From NCBI RefSeq assembly GCF_004801415.1, contig NZ_SSNX01000001.1, forward strand, positions 62,001 through 126,000: 64,000 nt of DNA, written 5' to 3'. The stretch comes from Deinococcus sp. KSM4-11 (GTDB taxonomy: Bacteria; Deinococcota; Deinococci; Deinococcales; Deinococcaceae). The notes under the pieces are model-generated. The model saw only the letters and a program-made list of their open reading frames with translations, was not told where the DNA came from and did no database searches. The translations under genes were made by a program, and so were the position numbers. Shown one piece after another: positions 19,159 through 29,081 of the stretch. Numbering within the stretch: the stretch's first letter is position 1; the number at the start of each line of letters is the position of its first letter.

Positions 19159-19187
19159 CCCCCTTGCCCTCTCCTTTCCGCCTCGAC

Positions 19188-19760
<573 letters not shown>

Positions 19761-19818
19761 AAGCTCCATTCTACCGGGCGGATCATGAGCACGTCCAAGA
19801 TCGGGACCAGGCCAGTCT

Positions 19819-21066
19819 TCAGATGACCCACTCGCCGGCGCGCATCAGCGGCTCGCGCTCGCCGCTGGCGGTGATGCCGTCCACGTCGGTGTCGGGCGTG
19901 CCGATCATCCAGTCCACGTGGATCAGCGAGTCGTTCCCGCCCGCCGCCACGACCACGGCCTCGTCGTCGCCGCCCACGGCGTTGGTGGGGTAGCAGCGGC
20001 CCAGCGCGATGTGGCTGGCGGCGTTCTCGTCGAACAGCGTGTTGAGGAACAGCGTGCCGGTCTGCGCCACGGGCGCGGAGGCGGGCACTAACGCGATCTC
20101 GCCCAGGTGCGCCGCGCCCTCGTCCGTGCCGATCAGGCGTTCCAGGGTGTCCTGGCCGCGCGAGGCCGTGACCTCCACCGCCCTGCCGCCCTCGAAGCGC
20201 ACGCGTATGCCCTCGACCAGTTGCCCGCGCACGCTCAGCGGTTTGCTCGCCACGGCCCAGCCCTCGACCCGGTCGCGGTGCGGCATGGTAAACACCTCGT
20301 CGGTGGGCAGGTTCGGCACGGCGTAGATGCCGTTCTTCGCCGCCTCGCCGCCCCCCATCCAGATATGGTTGGTGGCGAGGCCAACGGTCAGGTCGGTGCC
20401 CAGGCCACTTGTCAGGTGGACGGCCGCGTACTGTTTGTCGTTCAGCAGACGGCTCAGCCGTCCGAGCTGCGCTGTGTGCGCCGCCCACGCGGCCACAGGA
20501 TCGTCACCGTTCACGCGGGTTGTGGTGAAGATGTCGGCCCACAGCCGCTCCACGGCGTCCGCCTCGCTCAGCTGCGGGTACACGCGGGCCGCCCACGCGG
20601 GTGTGGCGATGGCCGCGACCGTCCAGTTCACGTGCATGCCGCCGATCGCCTCCATGACGGTCTTCATGGCCTGCGCCTGCGCCTTGCTGCGCGCCGCGAC
20701 CCGCTCCGGGTTCACACCCGCCAGCAGCGACGGATCCTCCCCGACAATGCTGATCATGGCGTACCCGTCGGCGACCATCGCCTCGCGCTCGCTCGCCACC
20801 CAGTCCGGCAGGAACGTCACGGCCTCATCGGTGCCGTCCTCGTACAGCGCGAGCTCCAGGTGCGGATCCGTGTACACCACGCGTACGTCCGTGGCGCCGG
20901 CCCGGTAGGCGGCGCGGGCCGTCAGGCGGGCCAGTTCGGTCGCCTCGACGGGCGCGGCGATCCGCACCTTGCCCCCCTGCGGGAGGTTCACGCCCGTGCG
21001 GACGAGCAGGTCGGCGTAACGCGCGAGCTTCGTCTGGAAGTCGCCGGTGGTAGTGGAGGAGGTCAT
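19819..21066 (-). CDS. M29-family aminopeptidase
   Basis: A 415-residue thermophilic-type (aminopeptidase T/PepS) metallopeptidase. It begins [27 protein letters not shown] and carries the metal-binding C-terminal elements: the EG motif in GQLVEGIRV, the E of [13 protein letters not shown], the H of [12 protein letters not shown] and the H-D pair of [10 protein letters not shown]. It releases N-terminal residues from peptides. TAGAGT ends 7 nt before the ATG (leaderless). The ArsR-type gene lies just upstream on the same strand with a 5-nt gap, so readthrough is possible. Confidence 0.88.
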   Translation of the reverse strand: MTSSTTTGDFQTKLARYADLLVRTGVNLPQGGKVRIAAPVEATELARLTARAAYRAGATDVRVVYTDPHLELALYEDGTDEAVTFLPDWVASEREAMVADGYAMISIVGEDPSLLAGVNPERVAARSKAQAQAMKTVMEAIGGMHVNWTVAAIATPAWAARVYPQLSEADAVERLWADIFTTTRVNGDDPVAAWAAHTAQLGRLSRLLNDKQYAAVHLTSGLGTDLTVGLATNHIWMGGGEAAKNGIYAVPNLPTDEVFTMPHRDRVEGWAVASKPLSVRGQLVEGIRVRFEGGRAVEVTASRGQDTLERLIGTDEGAAHLGEIALVPASAPVAQTGTLFLNTLFDENAASHIALGRCYPTNAVGGDDEAVVVAAGGNDSLIHVDWMIGTPDTDVDGITASGEREPLMRAGEWVI

Positions 21067-21071
21067 TGGAG

Positions 21072-21665
21072 CTACTCTACCGGCCCACCCGCGCCCTCGT
21101 CCGACGGGCCGGGACTGTCGGGAGTGACGCGCCAGTACACGCCCCGGTCGCGGGCCAGGATGTTCATCCCGATCATCTCGCGGCGCAGCGTGGCGACGTC
21201 CGGATGCACCTCGCCCAGGATGGCGTTCACCTCGCGCTCGGGGTAGCGGCGGCCCGGCCCGAACAGCAGGCCCAGTTCCTGCATGACCACCATCTTCTTC
21301 TTCAGTTGCGCGGGAATGGTGGTCAGCTTCCCGGCCCGGAAGAACGAGCGCAGCACGCGGTTCCGGTACGGGTCGGCCGCTGGCAGGGCGGTCGTCTCCC
21401 CCCGGATGAGTCCGGCCAGCGTGGCGTCCAGCGCCGCGTGATCCGGGCCGTGCAGCCGCGCGTGCCCCTCCTGGCGGGCCACCATCAGGCCGACCTCGAC
21501 CAGTTGCGCCAAGTGGTGGCTCACCGTGGCGGGCGCGAGGTTCATCAGCCGGGCGAGGTGGTCGCCCGCCAGCGGCTCCGACCACGTCAGGCGCAGCAGC
21601 GTCAGCCGCGCCGGGTGCGACAGGGCCCGGAACACGGCTGCGCGGGCGTTCAGGTCGTCACTCAT
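21072..21665 (-). CDS. ArsR-type HTH regulator with DUF2087 domain
   Basis: A 197-residue two-domain protein. Residues ~5-85 form an ArsR winged helix ([16 protein letters not shown]...[25 protein letters not shown]), and residues ~100-185 match DUF2087 ([36 protein letters not shown]...[25 protein letters not shown]). Such proteins are common, with unknown inducers; no metal-binding Cys cluster is seen. It starts by ATGA overlap with the small gene upstream. The two inverted repeats before that gene are the probable autoregulatory operator. Confidence 0.86.
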   Translation of the reverse strand: MSDDLNARAAVFRALSHPARLTLLRLTWSEPLAGDHLARLMNLAPATVSHHLAQLVEVGLMVARQEGHARLHGPDHAALDATLAGLIRGETTALPAADPYRNRVLRSFFRAGKLTTIPAQLKKKMVVMQELGLLFGPGRRYPEREVNAILGEVHPDVATLRREMIGMNILARDRGVYWRVTPDSPGPSDEGAGGPVE

Positions 21666-21889
21666 GACCAGTCTCCCTGCGGCCAGGGGCGGGTGCCGTG
21701 AGCATGGAGGTGGGCCGCCGCGTAGATGCCCAGGGCCGCCATCAGGGTGTCGAAGCGCGCCTGCGCCTTCGCGCTGCCCGCCGCATCATTGGCGGTTCGG
21801 GCCAGCCGAAGGTCGAGCAGGCCGGTCATGAGGTCGTGATGACGGGCGTTCATGCGGTCTTGCGAGGCGAGTGTCGGGGGCATGGCCAT
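21662..21889 (-). CDS. Small hypothetical protein in ArsR operon
   Basis: A 75-residue protein starting MAMPPTLASQDRMNARHH. It is mostly helical by composition (HDLMTGLLDLRLARTANDAAG), with no membrane helix. GAGGAGG lies 10 nt upstream. Its stop overlaps the ArsR start, so the two are translationally coupled. No family recognised; the close coupling suggests a partner or modulator of the regulator, which is inference. An in-frame ATG at 21943 would run through the operator and is not chosen. Confidence 0.6.
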   Translation of the reverse strand: MAMPPTLASQDRMNARHHDLMTGLLDLRLARTANDAAGSAKAQARFDTLMAALGIYAAAHLHAHGTRPWPQGDWS

Positions 21890-21891
21890 AA

Positions 21892-21941
21892 GATTCGATC
21901 CTCCTCGAATCAAATTACAAGATTCGATGGGCATCGAAATC
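21892..21941. promoter_or_regulatory. Paired inverted repeats, probable ArsR/DUF2087 operator
   Basis: Two dyads stand in an AT-rich island: GATTCGA-N6-TCGAATC (21892-21911) and GATTCGAT-GGGC-ATCGAAATC (21921-21941). The first overlaps the leader of the small gene, so binding would block its transcription or initiation. The TTCGAT/ATCGAA half sites resemble operators of ArsR-family repressors. Confidence 0.7.
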
Positions 21942-21970
21942 AATCGTTTGGCCTAGACCCGTGCGCTGGC

Positions 21971-22432
21971 CTACCAGCCCTCGATCTGCCGCCCCGCCTC
22001 GAAGGCCGCCACGCCCGCTGCCACCGACAGGTTCAGGCTGCGGCCCCCGCCCGGCTGCGGCAGCTTCAGTTTCGGCAGGGCGTCGCGCAGCCACGCGGGC
22101 AGGCCTCGTGATTCCGGGCCGAACAGCAGGTAATCCCCGCGCGCGAAGCCCGCCCGCGTGTGCAGCTGCGTGGCGTGTGTGCTGAACGCGAAGACCCGTG
22201 CTCCCGAACCCAGCGTGCCCTGAAAGGCCGTCCAGCTCGCATGCTCGTGCAGGGTCACGCCCTGCAGGTAATCCATGACGGCCCGGCGGAACTCGCGGTC
22301 ATGCAGGTGAAAGCCGTACGGTCGGATCAGGTGCAGTTCAGCGCCCAGCACCGCGCAGGTGCGCGCCACGTTGCCCACGTTCCCGGCCTTTTCCGGCTCG
22401 AACAGCACCACCCGCAGCAGGGGAGGCGTCAT
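21971..22432 (-). CDS. trmL: tRNA (cytidine/uridine-2'-O-)-methyltransferase TrmL
   Basis: A 153-residue SPOUT methyltransferase of the short TrmL (YibK) class, which 2'-O-methylates the wobble base of certain tRNA-Leu species. The knot motifs are [19 protein letters not shown] (N terminus), [13 protein letters not shown] and [15 protein letters not shown]. It overlaps the start/stop of the upstream phosphatase gene? No: its own ATG at 22432 overlaps the stop of the phosphatase gene (22429), so the transcription order is ispF, phosphatase, trmL. Confidence 0.88.
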   Translation of the reverse strand: MTPPLLRVVLFEPEKAGNVGNVARTCAVLGAELHLIRPYGFHLHDREFRRAVMDYLQGVTLHEHASWTAFQGTLGSGARVFAFSTHATQLHTRAGFARGDYLLFGPESRGLPAWLRDALPKLKLPQPGGGRSLNLSVAAGVAAFEAGRQIEGW

Positions 22433-23163
22433 GCGCGGGCGCTCAGGGCCCGCCAGTGGGCGGTGGAGGCATACGCCTGCCGTGCCGGCACGGACACCAA
22501 CGTCAACTCCGGGTATCGCATGGCCGTGAGCGTTCCTCCGAACACGCAGCCGGTGTCGAGGTTCACGGTGCGTCCTCGCCAGTCGGGCTCCAGCACCGAC
22601 GTGTGGCCGTACACCACCAGGGCCGGGCCCGTGTAGTCCGTCACCCAGTCCACTGGCCCGTCGGCCCCGTCGGCGCGGCTTCGGCCAGACCTGCGACCCC
22701 AGACGTTGAACTGTTCACGCTCGTCCGGGTCGTCCGACTTGAGTTCCCCGGCATGCACGACCAGCAGGCGGCCGCCATCCAATTCCAGCCGGGCGGGCAG
22801 GGATGCCAGAAAGCGCCGCATCGCGTCGCGTTCGGCCTCTGACACCGCGGAGAGCTGATCCAGCGACACCAGCAACGACTTCGACGTCTCGACCGCTTCG
22901 CCCTGAAGGGCGCGGGCCAGCCGCTCGTCGTGGTTGCCGCGCACGCACAGGGCCGTGCCACGCTGCACGGCGTCCATCACCAGCCGCACCACGGCGGCAA
23001 TCCGGGGGCCACGGTCGACCAGATCCCCCACGAACACCACCTGACGGCCCGGCGGCGGCGTGAGCGTTCCGCCGCTGCACGCGTACCCCAGCCGGGCCAG
23101 CACGTCCAGCAGTTCCTCGAAGCAGCCGTGGACGTCTCCGATCACATCGTAGGCCACCGGCAT
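22429..23163 (-). CDS. PPP-family metallophosphoesterase (PrpA/ApaH-like)
   Basis: A 244-residue phosphatase with the PPP metal motifs in order: [10 protein letters not shown] (residues 10-19), GDLVDRGP (46-53), GNHDE (76-80) and the later [12 protein letters not shown]. Related enzymes are serine/threonine phosphatases or diadenosine-tetraphosphatases; length does not separate these. It lies between ispF and trmL with stop-start overlaps at both ends, so it belongs to that operon. A second PPP-family phosphatase is at 58175-59014. Confidence 0.82.
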   Translation of the reverse strand: MPVAYDVIGDVHGCFEELLDVLARLGYACSGGTLTPPPGRQVVFVGDLVDRGPRIAAVVRLVMDAVQRGTALCVRGNHDERLARALQGEAVETSKSLLVSLDQLSAVSEAERDAMRRFLASLPARLELDGGRLLVVHAGELKSDDPDEREQFNVWGRRSGRSRADGADGPVDWVTDYTGPALVVYGHTSVLEPDWRGRTVNLDTGCVFGGTLTAMRYPELTLVSVPARQAYASTAHWRALSARA

Positions 23164-23654
23164 CAGGTCGCGGCCCCGGATCGGGCCAGCAGCACCGTCA
23201 CCCGCACCTGCACGTGCGCCGGGGCCTGTCCCTCGGACGTCTTGAAACTCACGCCCACCTCCGTCTCCGGCAGGTTCAGCAGCGCCGCCACGTTCCGGGC
23301 GATCTCGGTGCGCCTCGGCCCCAGCTTCGGCCGGTCCAGCGTGACCACCAGCGCCACGTTCACCGGCCCGTACCCACGCTCGCGCACCAGCTCCAGCGCC
23401 CGCTCCACGATCACGCGCGAGTCCAGGCCGCGCCACTCGGCCGCCGTATCCGGAAAGTACTGACCGATGTCGCCCAGCGCCAGCCCTGACAGCAGCGCGT
23501 CGGCCACGGCGTGCAGCACCGCGTCGCCGTCGCTGTGGGCCACCGCGCCGTGGTGGGCCTCCGGCAGCGGCACGCCCCCCAGAACCAGGGGCCGCCCCGC
23601 TTCCAGCCGGTGCGCGTCCTCGCCGTACCCGATGCGGTAGGGAACAGAAACCAT
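23163..23654 (-). CDS. ispF: 2-C-methyl-D-erythritol 2,4-cyclodiphosphate synthase
   Basis: A 163-residue IspF of the MEP isoprenoid pathway, relevant to carotenoid and quinone synthesis. The zinc motif GYGEDAHRL (D-X-H) is at the N terminus, then [31 protein letters not shown], the substrate loop; the CDP-binding segment is TSEGQAP-like near the C terminus. The ATG at 23654 is preferred over one 18 nt upstream because TATGCT ends 6 nt before it. First gene of an ispF-phosphatase-trmL unit. Confidence 0.92.
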   Translation of the reverse strand: MVSVPYRIGYGEDAHRLEAGRPLVLGGVPLPEAHHGAVAHSDGDAVLHAVADALLSGLALGDIGQYFPDTAAEWRGLDSRVIVERALELVRERGYGPVNVALVVTLDRPKLGPRRTEIARNVAALLNLPETEVGVSFKTSEGQAPAHVQVRVTVLLARSGAAT

Positions 23655-23788
23655 GCCGCGAGCATAGGCCACCGGCCCCCTGCCTGCGACCAGCTGTTAA
23701 CGCCCCGCTAATGCCCTCCCTGCCACGCTGCCCACAGACCGGTTGGGGCCGCGCCACAGCACCCCGGCGGCCCAAGGGAGCGCGCGAC

Positions 23789-24562
23789 ATGGGTCAGGAT
23801 CTACCCGACGATCTCTTCGAATTCTTTCCGCTGCCCACGCTGTGCTGGCCAGCCACAGACCACGCGGCTGAACCGCAACCGAATCTCGCCTACCGGCGCA
23901 CCTATCCGCCCGGCGCCCTGCCGGGTGCCGGCACCTGGGCCGACGGGCACCACATCCAGCGCCTCCTCACACAGGACGGTCACCTCCGCTTCAGCCGCGT
24001 GCACCTGACCACCCTGCCCGGCGGCACGCGGCTGGCCACCATCGAGGACGTCCACGAGTACCACCAGGACGCCCTGACCGGCCTGCTCGACCGCCGCGCC
24101 CTGCAGCACGATCTCCGAACCCAGACGCCGGGCAGCGTGACCCTGCTCGACATCGACCACTTCAAGGCTGTGAACGACACCCTCGGACACGCCGCCGGCG
24201 ACGACGTGCTGTGCGCGCTGGCCGCGCTCGTCGCCACGGTCGCCTGCACCTGCAATGGACACGCCTACCGCGTGGGCGGCGACGAATTCCTATTGCACAC
24301 GCCGCGCCCCATCCCGGCCGACCAGCTGGATCAGCTGCACGGACAGTTCCGGCTGGCCATCTCCCGTCTGGGTGTGCCACGCGGCCAGATTTCCAGCGGC
24401 ATGGCTCATGCCCCCCGCGACGGTAACACCATCCGGCACCTGATCCTGCACGCTGACGCGCAACTCGGTGAGCACAAACACCACCGGCAAGGCGCCGTTC
24501 ACCGTCTGAACCTGGAGCCGGAGCCCACACCCCACCGTCCGGCGGGCTGGACGCACCGTTGA
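23789..24562 (+). CDS. Diguanylate cyclase (GGDEF domain)
   Basis: A 257-residue protein. The C-terminal ~160 residues form a GGDEF domain: DALTGLLDRRAL, DIDHFKAVNDTLGHAAGDDVL and the active site RVGGDEFLL with intact GGDEF. The N-terminal ~100 residues look like a degenerate PAS-type domain (FPLPTLCW...). There is no membrane helix. It should make cyclic-di-GMP. The ATG at 23789 follows GGGAG; no RxxD inhibitory site was seen at the expected position. An HD-GYP phosphodiesterase is encoded 31 kb away in this window. Confidence 0.87.
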   Translation: MGQDLPDDLFEFFPLPTLCWPATDHAAEPQPNLAYRRTYPPGALPGAGTWADGHHIQRLLTQDGHLRFSRVHLTTLPGGTRLATIEDVHEYHQDALTGLLDRRALQHDLRTQTPGSVTLLDIDHFKAVNDTLGHAAGDDVLCALAALVATVACTCNGHAYRVGGDEFLLHTPRPIPADQLDQLHGQFRLAISRLGVPRGQISSGMAHAPRDGNTIRHLILHADAQLGEHKHHRQGAVHRLNLEPEPTPHRPAGWTHR

Positions 24563-24618
24563 CTCCGCACGCGGCCCTGCTCCGCTCCAGCGCCCACCCC
24601 TCCCCTCCAGAAGGACGC

Positions 24619-25059
24619 ATGAGGCACCTGCCTACCCTCCCGGAACTCACGGGCCTCCACGAGAGCGGCGGCTCCCTGATGGGCACCACCACGCGTGGGC
24701 CGCTGGCCCTGTACCGCTACGTCCCTCTACAGGGGGCGGTGCTGACTGGGCAGGTCATTCCCTTCGCCGCGCGCTGGCCCGAGCACCTGAAACTGCTGAT
24801 CTACCGCTACTCGCCGGTGCCCCCCCTGCCGCGCGGCATCCTGCCCCCGCACCTGCTGGAACGCCTCGGCGTTCGCCCACGCGACCTCGATGGCCTGCGC
24901 CCCTGGGATCAGCTGACGTACCAGGGATGGCCCGTGTACGTCTGCCTGCTCGACCGGCCCGGGGCGCGCCCCGCCGGCATCATCGAAAGCCAGTTCGAAC
25001 AGCTCCGCCTGGACGTGCAGCCGCTGGGCCTGCCGGGCAGTGCAGGACAGGGGCCATAG
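24619..25059 (+). CDS. COG4315-like protein, first of a tandem pair
   Basis: A 146-residue soluble protein without a signal peptide. Its central motif RPWDQLTYQGWPVYVCLLDRP matches the Y-x-(aromatic)-x-x-D repeat core of COG4315 proteins, which are normally exported lipoproteins. The next gene has the same core. Ribosome-binding site AGAAGGACGC before the ATG. Function unknown; lying beside a large SARP-type regulator may be relevant. Confidence 0.6.
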   Translation: MRHLPTLPELTGLHESGGSLMGTTTRGPLALYRYVPLQGAVLTGQVIPFAARWPEHLKLLIYRYSPVPPLPRGILPPHLLERLGVRPRDLDGLRPWDQLTYQGWPVYVCLLDRPGARPAGIIESQFEQLRLDVQPLGLPGSAGQGP

Positions 25060-25077
25060 AGCGCCACAGGAGGATGT

Positions 25078-25551
25078 ATGACGGATCCCAACAACGACTC
25101 CGGAGAGGTTCCCGTTCCCTTCAGGACTCTGTTCGTCGATGACCGCACGGGGTACATCTACGGAGTCACCGAAGGCGACAGCCAGTACCCGCTGTACGTC
25201 TTTACACCGCTCAGGGAGGCCTGCGTCGGCCACTATGAAATCCCGGTGGGGCCGAACTGGCCGGAATACGCGGTCGATTTCGTGTTGACCTATGTTCCCG
25301 TGACGGCGGCCATTCCGGCGCCGTACCCGAGTGGGATCACCCTCGGCATCAACCGGCGGCCGAAGGACACCCAGAGGCCCTGGGATCAGGCGACCTACCA
25401 CGGCTGGCCCCTGTATTACGTGGCGGATCATCAGACGAAGGCCGAGAAAGGCAACCACCCGGCCATGTTCGAGCCGGTCACGCTGGACATCGAGGTCATT
25501 GAGCCCAGCGACGGAGTAATCACACTGCCTGGACCGAACATTGGGCCTTGA
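25078..25551 (+). CDS. COG4315-like protein, second of a tandem pair
   Basis: A 157-residue protein with RPWDQATYHGWPLYYVADHQTK, which is a near-canonical COG4315 core (GWPLYYxAxD), and an earlier half-motif YPLYVFTPLREACVGHY. No signal peptide is present although the family is mostly secreted. AGGAGG lies 7 nt before the ATG and the gap from the previous gene is 18 nt, so they form an operon. It converges on the SARP regulator with a 3-nt gap. Cofactor and function unknown. Confidence 0.62.
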   Translation: MTDPNNDSGEVPVPFRTLFVDDRTGYIYGVTEGDSQYPLYVFTPLREACVGHYEIPVGPNWPEYAVDFVLTYVPVTAAIPAPYPSGITLGINRRPKDTQRPWDQATYHGWPLYYVADHQTKAEKGNHPAMFEPVTLDIEVIEPSDGVITLPGPNIGP

Positions 25552-25554
25552 AGT

Positions 25555-28380
25555 TCAGCGAGAGTCAAGGTGGTCGTGAAGCCACGCCCGGAGCGCGCCC
25601 ACGTCCAGCGGTGGCCCGGCATTCGGGGTCGGGCCGGCCACGGCCTCTGCCCGCCGCCGCTGTTCGGTATGTGTGTTGTGATCCTGGGCAATGGCCGCCG
25701 CAAAGGCACGGACGCCTGCCGGGTCGGAGGCCAGCAGGTCCGCGGCCACGATCAGGAACAGTTCGATGGCCGTCCAGGGATTGCTCCCCTTGGCCACCCG
25801 TGGCATGGCCTCGCTGGCAGACTGCCGGGCCTCCAGTGCGCGGCCTCGGGCGTAGAGCAGCGCCGTGTCCAGCAGGGCGACCTCAATCTCGATTTCGGCA
25901 TCTTCGACGGTTCGCAGCCTCTCCCGGAGATGCGCGGTGACGGCCTGCGCCTCCCGGAGGTTGCCCTGGCGAAGGTTGATCCGGCTTCTGTAGGTCAGGC
26001 AGAGCATGGCGCTGCTCACGTCACCAAGACGTTCGCAGGCCATCTGGACGTCCGAAACCTCTGCGAGCAGGGCATCGAGATCGGTGTCCGGCAGGTAGAG
26101 GCTGGTTTGCAGCATGTACCGGCGGACATGCAGGCCCAGGCTTTCCGGGAGTTCTGGAAGCAGGCGCACAATAGCGGCCAATTCCGCGCGGATTTCGGCG
26201 GTGTCCGCAAAAAAACTGAGGCTGCCCAGGATGTTCATCCGGTACCCCACGACCCGCATCCGGTCTCCGAGCTGTTCGGCCAGCGCCAGGGCCTGCCGGA
26301 TGAGGTCGACGGACGCCCGGTACTGGCCCTGCTGGGCACGGACACTCCCCAGCGTATTCAGCACTTTCATCCGGCTCGCTGGGTCGCCGGCCAGCGGACC
26401 CTGCAAAAAACGGGCGGCCAGCGTCTGCGCGTCCAGCAGCCGTCCGGCACGGTACGCCAGCCACATGCACGCGATCTGGGTGGCCGCCTGCACGTCGGCG
26501 GGCGCTGTGGCGTCCTCGGCCTCGTCGGCCAGCAGCGCGAACACGTCGGTGCCGCTGCCCAGCAGGCCGCGCCGGTCGTAGTGGGCCAGCAGGTGATTCA
26601 CGGTGCTGGCCTGAAGCGTGCTGTCCCGGAGCGCGTTCGAGACGGCCAGCCGCAGGTTGCCGCGCTCCAGATCGACCGGAGGACTTTCCGGGGCCTGCGC
26701 GGTAAACCACGTCAGGTAGTGCTCGGCATGGGCACGGCGGGCAGCGTGCGCCAGTGCCGGGTGCGCCTGGGCCTGGGCGTTCAGGACGCCGGTCAGGGCC
26801 GGGTATACGCGTAGGCGCTCACTGCCCGGCTGGTACGTTTCCAGAAAGGAATGGGTCAGCAGGGCGTCCAGATCGTGGTCGCTCACGCCCAGGGCGGGCG
26901 TGTCGGCCGGGTCGAAGTCGGCACACACGCCCAGGCGCAGGGCGGCCTCGCGCTCGCGCTCGTTCAGCAGCTCCCACGAGCGCTGGGCGACCAGCATCAG
27001 GCCCCGGCGGCCATCGTGATCGCCGCCGGGACTGCTGAGGGTCGCGGCCTCGTGCAGCACGCGGGCGTAGACGTCGTCCAGGCTTTCCACGCGCAGCCAC
27101 GACGCAGCCAGTGCCAGGGCCAGCGGGTGCCCCAGCAGGCGGCGGGCCAGGCCGCCGATCAGGGCGGCGTTGTCCGGGCTCAGGGTGAAGTCGCGGCGCA
27201 CGCGGGCCGCCTCGCGCAGAAACAGGATCACGGCGCTGCTCGCGGCGATCTCCGGCAGGTCGGCGTCGGGCGGCGGCACGTCCAGGCCGCCCAGGGTCAG
27301 GGTCAGCGTGTCAGCGGCCACCGCCTGGCCGGGCGGCGCGAGCTGGCCCAGTCGGCGGCGGCGGCCGCTGAGCACCCAGCGCACGTCCGGCAGGTCGCGG
27401 CGCAGGGTGCCCAGCAGCGCTGCGAGGTCGTGCAGGTCGTCCACGCCGTCCAGCAGGATCACGGGCGAGTCTCCCAGCAGCGGCGCCAGGCCCGCCCAGG
27501 TCCCCTGCACGGCCTGACCGGGCGCGCTGGCCCCGGCCAGGCGGGGCAGCAGGTCGGCGCTGCTCCGCGCTCCCTCGGAGTCGACGAGCACGGCGTGGCG
27601 ACCTGCACGGCTCAGTTCGCGCAGCAGTTCGCGGCTCAGGGTGCTCTTGCCGATCCCGCCGGGGCCACTGACCGCCGCGACCGCCCCGCCGGGCCGGGCG
27701 GCCCACGCCAGCAGCGCGTCCAGCGGCTGGGCACGGCCCAGCATGCGCCCCGTGCGGGTGGTGGAGGCGACGGGTGTGTCGTCCGGGCCGGTCAGTCCGT
27801 GCAGTTCGGCCCGCAGTTCGGTTTCCAGCGCGCTCCCGGGCAGCGTCAGGGCCAGCAGGCGGCGCAGCAGCTCCGGTTCGGCGGGCGGCGCACCCGGCAG
27901 GCGGTAGGCGCGCTCCGTGAGGGCCTCGGCGTGTGCCGGATCGCTCGCCTCGGCCAGGGCCAGCACCTCGCCCTGCACATGCCGGGCCAGCCGGGTGCGC
28001 CAGCCCTCCACCCACTCCTCGAGGTCCGTGGAGACGTCGCCGAGTTTCACGCCCCCCAGGAACGCGCCAGGATAGGCGTTCAGGGCCGCCTGCCCGCGCA
28101 GGGTGAGCAGGCGGGCGGCGTCGCTGGGCAGCGAGGTCTCCAGGCGTTCCTCGCCTTCCAGGGCGCCGGGCGCGGCCTCGCGCAGCACGTACAGCGCGAC
28201 GCGCAGGCTGGACTCCGGCTGCCGCGCGTTCGGCCACAGCAGCGTCCGCAGATCCCGGCGGGGCGTGGGTCCCTCCAGGGCCACGTACGCCAGCATCACC
28301 AGACTCTTCACCTTGTGGAACGTGCCCAGGTGCAGGTCACCCAGGGTTCGCAACTCGTCGGTGAACGTCGGTCCGGTCAT
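25555..28380 (-). CDS. AfsR/SARP-type ATPase regulator (wHTH, BTAD, NTPase, TPR)
   Basis: A 941-residue multidomain regulator. Residues ~20-65 resemble the SARP winged helix (VMLAYVALEGPTPRRDLRTLLWPNA), ~95-150 a BTAD-like helical region, ~210-500 an NB-ARC/STAND ATPase with Walker A GPGGIGKST and VILLDGVDD as Walker B, and the C-terminal ~400 residues are helical repeats (TPR-like). In actinomycetes such proteins activate secondary-metabolism genes; the target here is unknown. It is transcribed away from the IMPACT/Nudix genes. Position relative to the COG4315 pair suggests a functional link, but only by adjacency. Confidence 0.82.
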   Translation of the reverse strand: MTGPTFTDELRTLGDLHLGTFHKVKSLVMLAYVALEGPTPRRDLRTLLWPNARQPESSLRVALYVLREAAPGALEGEERLETSLPSDAARLLTLRGQAALNAYPGAFLGGVKLGDVSTDLEEWVEGWRTRLARHVQGEVLALAEASDPAHAEALTERAYRLPGAPPAEPELLRRLLALTLPGSALETELRAELHGLTGPDDTPVASTTRTGRMLGRAQPLDALLAWAARPGGAVAAVSGPGGIGKSTLSRELLRELSRAGRHAVLVDSEGARSSADLLPRLAGASAPGQAVQGTWAGLAPLLGDSPVILLDGVDDLHDLAALLGTLRRDLPDVRWVLSGRRRRLGQLAPPGQAVAADTLTLTLGGLDVPPPDADLPEIAASSAVILFLREAARVRRDFTLSPDNAALIGGLARRLLGHPLALALAASWLRVESLDDVYARVLHEAATLSSPGGDHDGRRGLMLVAQRSWELLNEREREAALRLGVCADFDPADTPALGVSDHDLDALLTHSFLETYQPGSERLRVYPALTGVLNAQAQAHPALAHAARRAHAEHYLTWFTAQAPESPPVDLERGNLRLAVSNALRDSTLQASTVNHLLAHYDRRGLLGSGTDVFALLADEAEDATAPADVQAATQIACMWLAYRAGRLLDAQTLAARFLQGPLAGDPASRMKVLNTLGSVRAQQGQYRASVDLIRQALALAEQLGDRMRVVGYRMNILGSLSFFADTAEIRAELAAIVRLLPELPESLGLHVRRYMLQTSLYLPDTDLDALLAEVSDVQMACERLGDVSSAMLCLTYRSRINLRQGNLREAQAVTAHLRERLRTVEDAEIEIEVALLDTALLYARGRALEARQSASEAMPRVAKGSNPWTAIELFLIVAADLLASDPAGVRAFAAAIAQDHNTHTEQRRRAEAVAGPTPNAGPPLDVGALRAWLHDHLDSR

Positions 28381-28449
28381 GGGCTACCGCCGAGTCTACC
28401 CTCCGCTCCTCCGGCGGGGCAGGCCGGTGGCACCGGTCGTCCAGTCCGT

Positions 28450-29013
28450 TCAGGGTTCGGGAGGGTCGGTCTCGATGTGGGCTGCGCCGCGTGTCGCGTC
28501 CCGCAGGGCTGATGTGAAGGCGGGAACGTCCTCCGGGAACAGCTGCACGTCGAGCGTCACGCCGGCCGCGCCATATGCTTCCTCGCCGCGCACAGTGTCG
28601 AAGGTGACCAGCGCGTGGTACAGGGCGCTCACGTGCTCGAACGCCACGCGAACCATCACGGACTGCCGGGGGCGGACCTCCAGCCGGGGCGCGGTGCGCA
28701 GGCACTCGGCCGCCGTGCCTCCGTAGGCGCGCATCAGGCCGCCCGTGCCCAGGTTCACGCCGCCGTAGTACCGGACGACCACGACCATCACGTGATCCAC
28801 GTCCTGTCCGTGGATGGCGCGCAGGATCGGGGTGCCCGCCGTCCCGCCCGGCTCGCCGTCGTCGTGGAAGCGGACGGCCGGGCCGATCTGGTACGCCCAG
28901 CAGTGGTGCGTGGCGTCCGGATAGCGGCTCTTCAACGCTGCGAGCTGCGAGAACGCTTCCTCCGGCGTGTCGGCCCGCTGGGCGAAGGCCAGGAATTCGG
29001 AATGGTTCACCAC
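28450..29013 (-). CDS. IMPACT/YigZ-family protein
   Basis: A protein of the YigZ/UPF0029 family: [51 protein letters not shown] are the diagnostic blocks, and a C-terminal EF-G-like domain of ~60 residues follows. E. coli YigZ is linked to translation/stress responses. The GTG at 29013 (VVNHSEF) gives 187 residues but drops ~15 residues ([15 protein letters not shown]) that align with the family N terminus; a non-standard CTG at 29061, 10 nt after GGAGGT, would include them. The true start is unresolved. Confidence 0.82.
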   Translation of the reverse strand: MVNHSEFLAFAQRADTPEEAFSQLAALKSRYPDATHHCWAYQIGPAVRFHDDGEPGGTAGTPILRAIHGQDVDHVMVVVVRYYGGVNLGTGGLMRAYGGTAAECLRTAPRLEVRPRQSVMVRVAFEHVSALYHALVTFDTVRGEEAYGAAGVTLDVQLFPEDVPAFTSALRDATRGAAHIETDPPEP

Positions 29014-29081
29014 CGCGTCGTGCCGGTGTGGGCGCTCCAGCGTGGTGAACGGGGCGGGCAGCGGCTTGGGAACCTCCGCGC

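Noticed and set aside
26851..28512. 553-codon open frame antisense to the AfsR-like regulator
   Set aside because: No domain and repetitive Gln/Ala/Arg composition, a codon-position artefact of the real gene.
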